Source of the DNA: Rhodovastum atsumiense
GTDB taxonomy: Bacteria > Pseudomonadota > Alphaproteobacteria > Acetobacterales > Acetobacteraceae
DNA: 64,000 nt
Assembly (NCBI RefSeq): GCF_937425535.1
Contig: NZ_OW485602.1
Location: 156,130-220,129, forward strand
Direction of reading: 5' to 3'
Numbering within the stretch: position 1 is the first letter of the stretch; each line of letters opens with the position of its first letter. Below, piece after piece: positions 1-9,369 of this stretch. The notes beneath the pieces were generated by a model that had not been told where the DNA came from, did not search any database, and worked only from the letters and a program-made list of their open reading frames with translations. The translations under genes were made by a program, and so were the position numbers.

Positions 1-350
1 CCAACCTTTCTCCGATCGACTTTGCTTATGAAGAAATAAAAGCAAGATATGAGCGCCCGGGCTTCAGGAACGATGCATGTTATGACCCACAGGAAAGGCC
101 GTCATCGGCTGGAGGTCTGCGTTTCGGTATGGGTGACCAGCGTTAAATGCGGACCGTTCGAAATAAACCAATGTTAGAGACCTACGGATCGCTCAGGAAT
201 ACAAAGATATACTTGGATTGTTAGGACATTTTTATTGCTTAATAAGTCGTTCTTATCAACGGCACTCGCGATGATGCACCGTCCGGCCAAGGGGCCCAGA
301 CGGTGGACCGGTTCATTCTCCGAATGCACCGGGAACGTGGAGAGAGGGAC
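1..350. other. Leader region upstream of hyfA, no gene seen
   Basis: No convincing coding frame was found in the first 350 bases; the minus-strand frame that crosses it is the complement of hyfA. The stretch from about 170 to 260 is visibly AT-rich, as expected of a promoter region. It holds a dyad at 242-256, listed separately. A weak sigma70-like pair (TTGGAT at 214, CTTAAT at 238) can be drawn. A sigma54-like GG/GC pair at 224/237 has 11 rather than 10 intervening bases, so I do not call it. Confidence 0.5.
242..256. promoter_or_regulatory. Candidate LysR-type operator upstream of hyfA
   Basis: ATAAGTCGTTCTTAT is a perfect 5+5 dyad with the T-N11-A spacing typical of LysR-type regulator boxes. 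It lies about 95 bases before the hyfA start. Dyads with the same ATA-N9-TAT frame precede the hypC paralogue (15297-15311) and fdsG (27744-27758). Two LysR genes are encoded nearby. Its role as an operator is inference; short dyads of this kind also occur by chance. Confidence 0.4.
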
Positions 351-983
351 ATGAACCGCTTTGTTATCGCGGACCCCAGACGGTGTATCGGATGCAATAC
401 CTGCATGGCGGCGTGCACCATGGTGCACCGGGCCGAGGGACTGCAGTCCCTTCCCCGGCTGACCGTCACGCGAACCCTGGAAGTCACGGCACCGACTGTC
501 TGCCGCAACTGCGAAGACGCCCCATGCGGGCGTGTCTGCCCGGCCGATGCCATCTGGATCGCGGATGGCCGGGTCGTACTGGACGAGCAACGCTGCATCG
601 GCTGCAAGATGTGCGCGCTCGCCTGCCCGTTCGGGGCGATCACGCCGGCCGGGACATCGATCTCCGGCGTCGCCGGGCTCAGGATCGACCAGCCGGAGCA
701 CCCGGCCGGGCTTGATCCGCTGCTGGCATGGGATATCGGCGTGCGCACCGTCGCCGTGAAATGCGATCTCTGCTCCTTCCGTGCGGAAGGGCCCGCCTGC
801 ATTCGTGCTTGCCCGACCGCAGCGTTGCGGGAAGTGAACGCACAGGCGCTCAACGATGAAAGCAATGTCAAGCGCCAGATAAGTGCCGCGACCGCGACCG
901 TGCCGGAGCGTGATCCCGGTCTGAAGCCATCGTGGGGCGCTGCTGCACCACCGCCACCCGTCGCGACTGGGGAGTGCGACTGA
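351..983 (+). CDS. hyfA: Hydrogenase-4 electron-transfer ferredoxin subunit HyfA/HycB-like
   Basis: A 210-residue polyferredoxin with four cysteine clusters, readable as CIGCNTCMAAC near residue 12, CRNCEDAPCGRVCP near residue 54, CIGCKMCALACP near residue 83, and a final CDLC...ACIRACP group near residues 140-155. This matches HycB/HyfA/HydN proteins, which carry four [4Fe-4S] clusters and pass electrons from formate dehydrogenase to the hydrogenase on the cytoplasmic face. The start at 351 follows a GAGAGAGGGA ribosome site; an upstream in-frame ATG at 303 lacks one. It is the first gene of the hyf operon, two bases before hyfB. Its usual partner FdhF is absent here, so its electron donor is unknown. 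Confidence 0.88.
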   Translation: MNRFVIADPRRCIGCNTCMAACTMVHRAEGLQSLPRLTVTRTLEVTAPTVCRNCEDAPCGRVCPADAIWIADGRVVLDEQRCIGCKMCALACPFGAITPAGTSISGVAGLRIDQPEHPAGLDPLLAWDIGVRTVAVKCDLCSFRAEGPACIRACPTAALREVNAQALNDESNVKRQISAATATVPERDPGLKPSWGAAAPPPPVATGECD

Positions 984-985
984 CC

Positions 986-3007
986 ATGACCCCGATTCAG
1001 CTATTTTTGACATCAATCGGGCTGTCCTGCCTCGCAGCATTGGGCAGCCTTTTATTGCGTCGTTCCGAAACGACTGCGATCTATGCTGCGGGTATCGGGG
1101 GCCTGCTTGCCGCCGTGGCCGGTGCTTTTGCCGGCGCTTCGGTGCTTGCCGGTCCGGCTGCCGTCGCCGCCGTGGCCGGGCCCTTCCCGTTCGCCCATTT
1201 CGTTCTGCGCCTCGATGCCCTGTCTGGGCTGATGGTGCTGGTGATCTCGGCGCTGGCCGCGATCTCCTCGATCTACTCGCTTGCTTATGTGCGCGAGTAT
1301 GGCGGCCGTGGCGTCGGCGCGATGGGGTTCTTTTTCAACCTCTTCGTCGCGGCGATGATGCTGGTCGTCGTTGCCGACAACGCCTTCTGGTTCCTCGTTT
1401 TCTTCGAGATGATGTCGCTGGCGTCCTATTTCCTGGTGATTTTCGACCAGGATGAGGAAGCAGTGTCTGCCGGGTTCATTTATTTCCTGGTTGCCCATGC
1501 CGGGTCGGTCGCCATCATGGCGGCATTCTACCTGATGGCCAACGCAGCCGGCAGCTTTGACTTCGCCGCGTTCCGCGCCAATCATCCCGCCGAGCCGGCT
1601 GCCTCGATTGTGTTCGTCCTGGCGCTGCTCGGTTTCGGTGCCAAGGCGGGCATGATCCCGCTGCACGTCTGGTTGCCGCGAGCCCATCCGGCGGCCCCTT
1701 CGCACGCCTCCTCGCTGATGTCCGGCGTGATGATCAAGATCGGCGTGTTCGGCATCCTCAAGGTCGGCGTCGACTTGCTGGGCGGCGGCGTGCTGTGGTG
1801 GGGCGTCGCCGTGCTGGCGCTGGGCGCCATTTCCTCGGTGCTGGGCGTGATCTACGCGCTGGCGGAACATGACATCAAGCGGCTGCTTGCTTACCACTCG
1901 GTCGAGAACATCGGCATCATCCTGCTTGGCGTCGGCACCGGCATGATCGGCCTGGCCATGCACCAGCCGCTGATCGCCGTCCTCGGGCTGATGGCCGGGC
2001 TCTACCACCTGGTCAACCACGCGGTCTTCAAGGGTCTGCTGTTCCTTGGCGCGGGCTCCGTCATCTACCGGATGCACACCAAGGACATGGAGGAAATGGG
2101 CGGCCTCGGCCGAACCATGCCGTGGACATCGCTGTGCTTCCTGGTCGGTGCCCTGGCGATCTCGGCGATCCCGCCGCTCAACGGCTTTGTCTCCGAGTGG
2201 TTCACCTACCAGGCCCTGTTCGCGGCCGCGCTGGAAGGCACGTTCCTGGTCCGCTTCGCCACCCCGATCGCCGCGACGATGCTGGCACTGACCGGTGCGC
2301 TGGCGGTGATGTGCTTCGTCAAAGCCTATGGCGAGATCTTCTCGGGCGCGCCGCGCAGCCACCACGCCGAGCAGGCCCGCGAGGTGCCGGCCCCGATGAT
2401 CGCGGGCATGGTGCTGCTGGCGCTTGCCTGCGTCGGTCTCGGCCTTGCCGCCCCGCTCGTGGCACCGGTCATCGGTGGCATCGCCGCCGCGACCCTGAAC
2501 ATGCCGGCGACTGCCCTGGCCGATGGCAGCCTGCTGGTGCAGCCGGGCAATCCGGCGCGCGCGGTGCTCTCGACGCCGCTGATCGCCGTGCTGCTGATCG
2601 GGCTGGGCACCCTGCCGATCCTGCTGACGAGCTTCTTCTCGAAGGCCCGCGCCGGCAGCCGCCGTGCCGCCGCCCCCTGGGCCTGCGGCTACCTGCCCGA
2701 TGGCCACATGGCCGTGACGGCGCACAGCTTCGCGCAGCCGATCCGGATGTTCTTCAAGCCGCTCTATGCCGTGCGCCGCAGTGCCGACGTCGTTTCGGAA
2801 GCTGTTTCGCAGCGCTTCTGCAGCTTCGTTTCTGCCGCACGCCGCAGCGAGCCGCTGTTCGACCGTATCCTCGTCGCCCCGGTGATCGAGAGCGTCGACA
2901 AGATCGGCCATCGTGCTCAACGCCTGCAGAGCGGCGAGTTCTCGACCTACTGCCTCTACATCGTGGTAGCGCTCGTGATCCTGCTGCTCGTGACCCTGCA
3001 ATCCTAG
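986..3007 (+). CDS. hyfB: Hydrogenase-4 membrane subunit HyfB (NuoL-like antiporter fold)
   Basis: A 673-residue polytopic membrane protein, essentially the length of E. coli HyfB. It belongs to the NuoL/MrpA proton-translocating family. The central segment carries the family signature around GAKAGMIPLHVWLPRAHPAAPS followed by HDIKRLLAYHS, with the conserved lysines and glutamates of the channel, and a hydrophobic tail ends the protein. It would form part of the ion-pumping arm of the hydrogenase. The start at 986 gives MTPIQLF and sits two bases after hyfA; an earlier in-frame ATG at 932 would overlap hyfA by about 50 bases. Confidence 0.92.
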   Translation: MTPIQLFLTSIGLSCLAALGSLLLRRSETTAIYAAGIGGLLAAVAGAFAGASVLAGPAAVAAVAGPFPFAHFVLRLDALSGLMVLVISALAAISSIYSLAYVREYGGRGVGAMGFFFNLFVAAMMLVVVADNAFWFLVFFEMMSLASYFLVIFDQDEEAVSAGFIYFLVAHAGSVAIMAAFYLMANAAGSFDFAAFRANHPAEPAASIVFVLALLGFGAKAGMIPLHVWLPRAHPAAPSHASSLMSGVMIKIGVFGILKVGVDLLGGGVLWWGVAVLALGAISSVLGVIYALAEHDIKRLLAYHSVENIGIILLGVGTGMIGLAMHQPLIAVLGLMAGLYHLVNHAVFKGLLFLGAGSVIYRMHTKDMEEMGGLGRTMPWTSLCFLVGALAISAIPPLNGFVSEWFTYQALFAAALEGTFLVRFATPIAATMLALTGALAVMCFVKAYGEIFSGAPRSHHAEQAREVPAPMIAGMVLLALACVGLGLAAPLVAPVIGGIAAATLNMPATALADGSLLVQPGNPARAVLSTPLIAVLLIGLGTLPILLTSFFSKARAGSRRAAAPWACGYLPDGHMAVTAHSFAQPIRMFFKPLYAVRRSADVVSEAVSQRFCSFVSAARRSEPLFDRILVAPVIESVDKIGHRAQRLQSGEFSTYCLYIVVALVILLLVTLQS

Positions 3008-3022
3008 GAGAGGGGAAGAGTC

Positions 3023-3961
3023 GTGCCCACTGCCAACCATTTCCTCCTCGCGCTCGTGCAGGCCGTGCTGCTGCTTGCGGCGGCACCGTTGGTTTCCGGC
3101 TTCACGCGCCTCATTCGTGCCAAGATGCACACCCGGCATGGGCCGGGGCTGCTGCAGGACTATCGTGATATCTTCAAGCTGATGCGGCGCCAGGACGTCA
3201 GGCCGCCTGCGTCCGGCTTCGTGTTCCGCTGGATGCCGGTGGTGATGCTGGCGACCCTGCTGGTAATCGCCACGGCGTTGCCGGTGCTGAGCCGGGCTAC
3301 CCCGATCGCGGCGATGGGCGACCTCATCACCGTCGTCTATCTGTTCGCCCTGGCCCGCTTCTTCTTCTCGCTGTCGGGTATCGACTCCGGCTCCTCCTTC
3401 GCCGGCATCGGCGGCAGCCGCGAGCTGACCCTGGGCGTTCTGGTCGAGCCAATCATGCTGCTGGCCTTGATCGTCACCGCCCTGCTCGCCGGCTCCACCA
3501 ATATCGGGGCCATGGGTGACGCCATCGCTTCCGGCCATGTCCGCTCGGCCGGTGCGATGGTGCTCGCCGGCGTCGCCTTCGGCTTCGCTTCCTATTTCGA
3601 ACTCGGCAAGCTGCCCTATGACATGGCCGAAGCCGAGCAGGAACTGCAGGAAGGTCCACTGACCGAATACTCCGGTCCTTCGCTCGCCCTGATCAAGATG
3701 GCGATGGCCCTGAAGCAGACCCTGGTGATTGCCTTCCTGGTCGCGATCTTCCTGCCGTTCGGCAGCGCGACCGGGACCAGCCTGCCTGCGCTCGCCCTCG
3801 GCCTGGTTGTCTTCGCCATCAAGCTGGGCGTGATCCTTGCCCTGGTTGGCGCCGTGGAGAACAGCGTTGCCCGCACGCGCTTCCGCCTGACGCCGCAGCA
3901 CAGCTGGTTCGGGGTCGGAATCGCGTCCCTCGCCTTCGTATTTTACCTCGCCGGTCTGTGA
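3023..3961 (+). CDS. hyfC: Hydrogenase-4 membrane anchor HyfC/HycD (NuoH-like)
   Basis: A 312-residue membrane protein of the NuoH/HycD family, which anchors the soluble hydrogenase arm to the membrane and contributes to the proton path. Typical NuoH-like features are visible: the N-terminal RHGPGLLQDYRDIFKL segment, the acidic loop ELGKLPYDMAEAEQELQEG, and about eight hydrophobic spans. The start is GTG at 3023, preceded by AGGAGAGGGGAAG. The gap to hyfB is 15 bases and to hyfD 16, consistent with one transcript. Confidence 0.92.
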   Translation: MPTANHFLLALVQAVLLLAAAPLVSGFTRLIRAKMHTRHGPGLLQDYRDIFKLMRRQDVRPPASGFVFRWMPVVMLATLLVIATALPVLSRATPIAAMGDLITVVYLFALARFFFSLSGIDSGSSFAGIGGSRELTLGVLVEPIMLLALIVTALLAGSTNIGAMGDAIASGHVRSAGAMVLAGVAFGFASYFELGKLPYDMAEAEQELQEGPLTEYSGPSLALIKMAMALKQTLVIAFLVAIFLPFGSATGTSLPALALGLVVFAIKLGVILALVGAVENSVARTRFRLTPQHSWFGVGIASLAFVFYLAGL

Positions 3962-3977
3962 GCCGGCGGAGAGAGCC

Positions 3978-5417
3978 ATGATCGCCCTTGCACTCGCAAC
4001 CATCCTGCTGCCCGCATTCGGCGCGGGACTGGTCGTCGTCTCGCCAAGACATCTGGCGATGCGCATTTGCCAGATCTTTGCCGGCCTTTCCCTGCTCTCG
4101 GTGCTGATCCTCGCGTGGTGCTTCGCTTCAGGCGGCAAGGTTGCCGTCGAGCACTCCGTGATCACCTTCGGCAGTATCGAGATCCTGGGTTTTGTCGTGG
4201 ATTCCGTGTCGGTCCTGGTGGCCGCCGCGGTCGTCGGCATCGGCCTGCTGATCTCGATCTACTCCGGCGGTTACCTGAATGCCGGCAACCGCGAGCACCC
4301 GGATAAGATCACCCGGCGCTACTTCGCGTTCCTCTCGCTCTTCATCGGCGCGATGGCCGGCCTGGTTTTCACATCGACCCTGATCGGCCAGCTTGTCTTC
4401 TTCGAAATCACCGGTGTCTGCTCCTGGGCGCTGATCGGCTACTACGAGAAGCCGAAATCCTTCTACTCGGCCGCCAAGGCGTTGATTATCACGCACATCG
4501 CCTCCCTCGGCCTCTATGTCGCCGCCTGCGTGCTCTTCCTCGATACCAACACCTTCTCCCTCACCGCGATCTCCGGACTCGGGGATGGCGCCAAGGCGGT
4601 GGTGCTGATCGCGGTGCTGGTCGCCGCCTGGGGCAAGTCGGCGCAGCTTCCCTTCCATATGTGGCTGCCCGATGCGATGGAAGCGCCGACGCCGGTCAGC
4701 GCCTATCTGCATGCCGCCTCGATGGTGAAGGTCGGTGTCTACATCGTCGCCCGTGCGCTGATGTCGGCCGACGGAGCCCCCGAGATCGTCGGCTATGTCT
4801 GCACCATCATGGCGGTCATCACCCTGGTGTTCGGCTTCTTCATGTATCTGCCGCAGGCGGACATGAAGCGCCTGCTGGCCTATTCGACCATCACCCAGCT
4901 TGCCTACATCTTCCTTGGCCTGGGGCTCTCGGTCTTCGGTTCGCACCTGGCTTTTAATGGTGCGGTTGCCCATCTGTTCAATCACGCTTTCGCCAAGACG
5001 CTGTTCTTCCTGGTGGCCGGCGCCCTGAGCTACACTACGGGAACCCGCATGTTGCCGGCGCTGCGGGGCATTCTGGCGCGCTCCCCGCTGATTGGTATCG
5101 CCTTCGTGGCTGCTGCCCTCGCCATCACCGGCGTGCCACCCTTCAATGGTTTCTTTTCGAAGTTCAGCATTTTTGCCGGTGGTTTCGAGGTTGCCGCCCA
5201 GCGTCCGCTGCTGATGGCGCTGCTGATCATTGCTCTGATCGAATCGGTTGGCAGCTTTGCCTGGTTCCTGAAATGGGTCGGATGGTCCGTCCCTGGTCAG
5301 CCGTCGGAAGCGGTGGCCGCGGCGGCTGAAGTCCCCTCCGCGATGCGCGTTGTGCTGGTGATCCTGATCGTCATGTCGGTCTGCTCCAGCTTCATCGCCG
5401 CCTCGTGGCTCGGCTGA
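3978..5417 (+). CDS. hyfD: Hydrogenase-4 membrane subunit HyfD (NuoN/M-like)
   Basis: A 479-residue polytopic protein with the NuoL/M/N antiporter fold. Visible signatures are WGKSAQLPFHMWLPDAMEAPTPVSAYLHAASMV at about residues 216-248 and the ADMKRLLAYSTI helix near residue 293. HyfD is one of the extra membrane subunits that separate Hyf (hydrogenase-4) from the smaller Hyc (hydrogenase-3) complex, so its presence supports a Hyf assignment with more than one potential pump module. The start at 3978 has GGCGGAGAG upstream. Confidence 0.92.
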   Translation: MIALALATILLPAFGAGLVVVSPRHLAMRICQIFAGLSLLSVLILAWCFASGGKVAVEHSVITFGSIEILGFVVDSVSVLVAAAVVGIGLLISIYSGGYLNAGNREHPDKITRRYFAFLSLFIGAMAGLVFTSTLIGQLVFFEITGVCSWALIGYYEKPKSFYSAAKALIITHIASLGLYVAACVLFLDTNTFSLTAISGLGDGAKAVVLIAVLVAAWGKSAQLPFHMWLPDAMEAPTPVSAYLHAASMVKVGVYIVARALMSADGAPEIVGYVCTIMAVITLVFGFFMYLPQADMKRLLAYSTITQLAYIFLGLGLSVFGSHLAFNGAVAHLFNHAFAKTLFFLVAGALSYTTGTRMLPALRGILARSPLIGIAFVAAALAITGVPPFNGFFSKFSIFAGGFEVAAQRPLLMALLIIALIESVGSFAWFLKWVGWSVPGQPSEAVAAAAEVPSAMRVVLVILIVMSVCSSFIAASWLG

Positions 5418-5428
5418 GGACGAAGACA

Positions 5429-6082
5429 ATGTCTGGAATGCAGATCGCAAACGGTCTTTCCGGCCTGCTGATCGTCACCTCGCTGCTTGTGGTGACGGTT
5501 CGCAAGCCCAACCAATCGGCCCTGTTCTACGCCCTCCAGTCCTTTGTGCTGGTGGCCGTATTCTTCACGCTCGCGGAAGTGACGGATTCACCGCAACTCT
5601 ATGCCTGGGCGGCGACGGCCTTTCTTACCAAGGTCGTGCTGGTGCCGGTCATCATGGTGCGCAGCTTCGGCCGGCTCTCGGATGCCAGGCTCGGATCGGG
5701 GGAGCGTATCTCCCCCGCGCTCACGGCCATGCTCGCCGCGGTTGTGGTGGTGCTGTGCACCCTCGTCGTCTCGCGCGTCACGCTGCCGACGGCAATGGCG
5801 ATCAAGCCGGCCCTGGCGATTTCGCTTGCGCACTTCTTTTTCGGACTGGCCTGCATCGTCACCCAGCGTAATATCCTCAAGCAGGTGTTCGGTTACTGCC
5901 TGATGGAAAACGGCTCTCATTTGACGCTCGCCCTGCTCGCCGCCAAGGCACCGGAGCTCGTTGAGATCGGCATCGCGACCGACGCCGTCTTCGCGGTGGT
6001 GATCATGGTCGTGCTGGCGACGCAGATTAACCGCACGCTGGCAACGCTGGATGCCGACCAGCTCACGACCCTGAAGGGATGA
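5429..6082 (+). CDS. hyfE: Hydrogenase-4 small membrane subunit HyfE
   Basis: A 217-residue hydrophobic protein that matches HyfE in length (about 216 in E. coli). HyfE carries the small NuoK-like membrane part of hydrogenase-4. The start at 5429 (MSGMQIANGL) sits 11 bases after hyfD with a GAGGACGA ribosome site; an earlier in-frame ATG at 5405 overlaps hyfD. Its stop overlaps the hyfF start as ATGA. HyfE is also diagnostic of the Hyf rather than the Hyc type. Confidence 0.88.
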   Translation: MSGMQIANGLSGLLIVTSLLVVTVRKPNQSALFYALQSFVLVAVFFTLAEVTDSPQLYAWAATAFLTKVVLVPVIMVRSFGRLSDARLGSGERISPALTAMLAAVVVVLCTLVVSRVTLPTAMAIKPALAISLAHFFFGLACIVTQRNILKQVFGYCLMENGSHLTLALLAAKAPELVEIGIATDAVFAVVIMVVLATQINRTLATLDADQLTTLKG

Positions 6083-7614
6083 CAGCCATGATCTCCTCGG
6101 TCCTACCGTTCCTTGTGCTGTTCGGACCCCTGGTCGCCGCGATTCTGATCTTCGTGGTGCCGCAGGGCGTGGACTCTGCACGCAAGATCGAACGGCTGCA
6201 CCTTGCCTCCATCGGCTTCGTGCTGGTGATGGCACTGGCGGCGGTGGCCACGGCGCTTTCCGGTGGCCCGCTGCTTGCGGCAGGCGACTGGCTGCTGATC
6301 GATCCGCTGGCTGCCATCTTCATCGGCCTGATCGGCATCGTCGGCTTCGCCACCGGGTACTACTCGATCGCCTATATCCGCCACGACGTGGCGCATGGCG
6401 AGCTGACCCCGGCCAAGCAGAAGCTGTACTACGGCTTCTTCAACCTGTTTCTCTTCACCATGCTGCTCACCGTTACCGCCAACAACATCGTCATGATGTG
6501 GGTGGCGATCGAGGCGACGACGCTCGGCTCCACCTTCCTGGTCGGGATCTACGGCAAGCGCTCCTCGCTGGAAGCAGCGTGGAAATACCTGATCATCTGC
6601 TCGGTCGGTGTTGCCTTCGGTCTCTACGGGACGGTCCTGACCTTCTCGAACGCCTCGGCCGGGGCGCTGGAGCCGCACCATGCGGTGCTGTGGACGACCA
6701 TCGCCGCGCATGCGGGCAGCCTTGACCCGACCCTGGTCAAGATCGCCTTTGTCTTCGTGCTGATCGGCTTCGGCACCAAGGCCGGCATCTTCCCGATGCA
6801 CGCCTGGCTGCCGGATGCCCACTCCGAGGCGCCGAGCCCCGTTTCGGCGCTGCTGTCGGGCGTGCTGCTGAAATGCGCCCTGTTCGTGATCATCCGCTAC
6901 TATATCGTCACGGCCAATGCGGTCGGGCCTGCCTTCCCGCAGCTCCTGCTTCTGATCCTGGGCCTGCTGTCGGTTGGCGTGGCATCGTTCCTGTTCTTCG
7001 TGCAGCAGGACCTGAAGCGCAAGCTGGCCTATTCCAGCGTTGAGAATGTCGGGTTGATCCTGGTCGGCCTTGGCTTCGGTGGCCCGCTCGGCATCGGTGC
7101 GGCGCTGCTGCACATCGTCAACCACAGCTTTGCCAAGGCCCTGCTCTTCTGCGGTTCCGGCAACGTGCTGATGAAGTACGGCACGCGCGACCTCGGCACC
7201 ATCAAGGGGCTGCTGCGTGTGGCGCCGGTGACCGGCATCCTGATGATGGGCGGGGCGCTTGCCCTCGCCGGTTTCCCGCCCTTCAACGTCTTCGTCAGTG
7301 AGTTCATGACCATCAGCGCCGGCCTGGCGAGCGAGCATTACTGGCTGACCGGACTCTGTGTGTTGCTGCTGACCGTGACGGTGGCAGGCTTCGTGCAGAT
7401 CATCTCCGGGGCGGTGCTGGGCAAGAACCCGGAAACCATCGCCAAGGGAGACGTCGGCCTGGGCGCCCTTGCCCCGTTGGGGGTGCTGCTTGTGCTGATC
7501 GTGATCATGGGTGTCGCCGTGCCGGGGCCGGTCACCAACCTGCTGAAGAGTGCAACCAGCATCGTGCTCGACAACGGTGCGGGCACCCCCGGCCCTCTCG
7601 CAACGCGGAACTGA
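6079..7614 (+). CDS. hyfF: Hydrogenase-4 membrane subunit HyfF (NuoL/M-like)
   Basis: A 511-residue third antiporter-like subunit. Core motifs include FGTKAGIFPMHAWLPDAHSEAPSPVSALLSGV at about residues 231-262 and DLKRKLAYSSVENVG near residue 312, with a lysine in each discontinuous helix. HyfF is expected to interface with HyfC and the hydrogenase arm. The start overlaps the hyfE stop; a second ATG nine bases later (6088) has better ribosome-site spacing from GAAGGG and could be the true start. Confidence 0.9.
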   Translation: MTAMISSVLPFLVLFGPLVAAILIFVVPQGVDSARKIERLHLASIGFVLVMALAAVATALSGGPLLAAGDWLLIDPLAAIFIGLIGIVGFATGYYSIAYIRHDVAHGELTPAKQKLYYGFFNLFLFTMLLTVTANNIVMMWVAIEATTLGSTFLVGIYGKRSSLEAAWKYLIICSVGVAFGLYGTVLTFSNASAGALEPHHAVLWTTIAAHAGSLDPTLVKIAFVFVLIGFGTKAGIFPMHAWLPDAHSEAPSPVSALLSGVLLKCALFVIIRYYIVTANAVGPAFPQLLLLILGLLSVGVASFLFFVQQDLKRKLAYSSVENVGLILVGLGFGGPLGIGAALLHIVNHSFAKALLFCGSGNVLMKYGTRDLGTIKGLLRVAPVTGILMMGGALALAGFPPFNVFVSEFMTISAGLASEHYWLTGLCVLLLTVTVAGFVQIISGAVLGKNPETIAKGDVGLGALAPLGVLLVLIVIMGVAVPGPVTNLLKSATSIVLDNGAGTPGPLATRN

Positions 7615-7641
7615 TCTGCCGGCCCAAATGGAGATTTTCCC

Positions 7642-9357
7642 ATGAACGCGATATCACACAGCCGGGTCGGCGCCTCGCACGTCACCTATCTGCGTCAGAA
7701 GCTGCCGCATGCCGTGATCGAGGAGCGTTGGCAGGCGGACCGCCAGGTGACTGTCACGGTCAAGCTCGAGCAGTTGCCGGACGCCGTCTCGACGCTCTAT
7801 TACGAACGTAACGGCTGGCTTTCGGTCGTGGTCGGCAACGACGAGCGCTCGATCAACGGCAGCTTCGGCATCTATTACGTGCTGTCGATGGAAGGCGACG
7901 AGAAGTGCCACGTCGTCGTCCATGGCATGGTGCCGGAGGGGAAGGAGGAGTTCCCCTCGGTCACGCCGAAGGTGCCCGCCTGCGTCTGGGGCGAGCGCGA
8001 GCTGCGCGACATGTATGGCCTGCGGCCCATCGGCCTGCCCGATGAGCGGCGTCTGGTGCTGCCGGATGACTGGCCCGATAACCTGCACCCGCTGCGCAAG
8101 GACGCGATGGACTACCGCCTGCGTCCGGAGCCGACCAGCGACAACGAAAACTACCAGTTCCGCAACGATGCCACCGGCGAGACGACGGTGGTGCCGCTCG
8201 GGCCGCTGCACATCACCTCGGACGAGCCGGGCCATTTCCGGCTGTTCGTGGATGGCGAGGACATCATCGACGCCGACTACCGGATGTTCTACGTCCATCG
8301 CGGCATGGAGAAGGTTGCCGAGACCCGGATGGGCTACAACGAGGTGACCTTCCTCGCTGATCGGGTCTGCGGCATCTGCGGCTATGCGCACTCGGTCGCC
8401 TATACCAGCTCGGTGGAGAACGCGCTTGGTATCGCCGTTCCGGAGCGTGCCCAGGCGATCCGCAGCATCCTGCTCGAGACCGAACGGCTGCACTCTCACC
8501 TGCTGAACCTTGGACTGGTGTGTCATTTCGTCGGCTTCGACACCGGCTTCATGCAGTTCTTCCGCGTGCGGGAGAAGGCCATGACGCTCGCCGAGATGCT
8601 GACCGGTTCGCGCAAGACCTATGCGATCAACCTGATTGGCGGAGTGCGGCGCGATATCCTGGGTGAGCAGCGGACCCGCACGCTGCAGCTGATCGCCGAG
8701 CTGCGCGAGGAGGTGACCCGCCTGCTCGACATCCTGCAGGCGACGCCAAACTTCGAAGGTCGCGTCAAGGGGGTCGGACTGCTTGCTTCGCAGATCGCCC
8801 GTGACTACTCGCCGGTCGGCCCGGTGGTGCGCGGCAGCGGTTTCCGTCGCGACACGCGCGTCGACCATGCCTTCGCCGGCTATGGCCAGGTGAACCTGCC
8901 GGTCCATGTCGGCGAGGACGGCGATGTGCTGTCGCGCACACTGATCCGTGCCGGGGAGTTCTACGACAGTCTCTCGATCATCGAGCAGTTGCTGGGGGCG
9001 ATGCCGACCGGTCCGGTGCTGACCGAGGACTTTACCTACAAGCCGTACAAGTTCGCGCTCGGCTTCACCGAGGCCCCGCGTGGCGAGGATGTCCACTGGT
9101 CGATGACCGGCGACAACCAGAAGCTCTATCGCTGGCGCTGCCGGGCCTCGACCTATGCGAACTGGCCGGTGCTGCGCTACATGCTGCGCGGCAACACCGT
9201 TTCGGATGCCCCGCTGATCGTTGGTTCGATCGATCCCTGCTATTCCTGCACCGACCGCGTGACCGTCGTCGACGTCCGTAAGGCAAGCAGCAAGACCATT
9301 CCCTACAAGGAAATGGAACGCTATTGCCGCGAGCGTAAAGACTCGCCGCTGAAATAA
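7642..9357 (+). CDS. hyfG: [NiFe]-hydrogenase large subunit HyfG/HycE precursor
   Basis: A 571-residue catalytic subunit. The N-terminal part (about residues 1-170) is NuoC-like, with HPLRKDAMDYR; the rest is NuoD/large-subunit-like. The NiFe ligands are present as RVCGICGYAHS near residues 241-251 and DPCYSCTDR at residues 531-539. The chain continues exactly 32 residues past that arginine, the same tail length that HycI removes from E. coli HycE after nickel insertion. The gene lies in the cluster with hycI and hypBCDE, which supply the processing. The start at 7642 has GGAGA at good spacing. Confidence 0.95.
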   Translation: MNAISHSRVGASHVTYLRQKLPHAVIEERWQADRQVTVTVKLEQLPDAVSTLYYERNGWLSVVVGNDERSINGSFGIYYVLSMEGDEKCHVVVHGMVPEGKEEFPSVTPKVPACVWGERELRDMYGLRPIGLPDERRLVLPDDWPDNLHPLRKDAMDYRLRPEPTSDNENYQFRNDATGETTVVPLGPLHITSDEPGHFRLFVDGEDIIDADYRMFYVHRGMEKVAETRMGYNEVTFLADRVCGICGYAHSVAYTSSVENALGIAVPERAQAIRSILLETERLHSHLLNLGLVCHFVGFDTGFMQFFRVREKAMTLAEMLTGSRKTYAINLIGGVRRDILGEQRTRTLQLIAELREEVTRLLDILQATPNFEGRVKGVGLLASQIARDYSPVGPVVRGSGFRRDTRVDHAFAGYGQVNLPVHVGEDGDVLSRTLIRAGEFYDSLSIIEQLLGAMPTGPVLTEDFTYKPYKFALGFTEAPRGEDVHWSMTGDNQKLYRWRCRASTYANWPVLRYMLRGNTVSDAPLIVGSIDPCYSCTDRVTVVDVRKASSKTIPYKEMERYCRERKDSPLK

Positions 9358-9369
9358 GGAAGACGGCCC

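Noticed and set aside
224..238. Sigma54-like element before hyfA
   Set aside because: GG and GC are separated by 11 bases, one more than the sigma54 spacing.
1052..4240. Very long minus-strand open frame (1062 codons) opposite hyfB-hyfD
   Set aside because: It is the complement of three certain membrane-protein genes; its translation is low-complexity, rich in H, Q, D, R and G, typical of antisense frames in GC-rich DNA.
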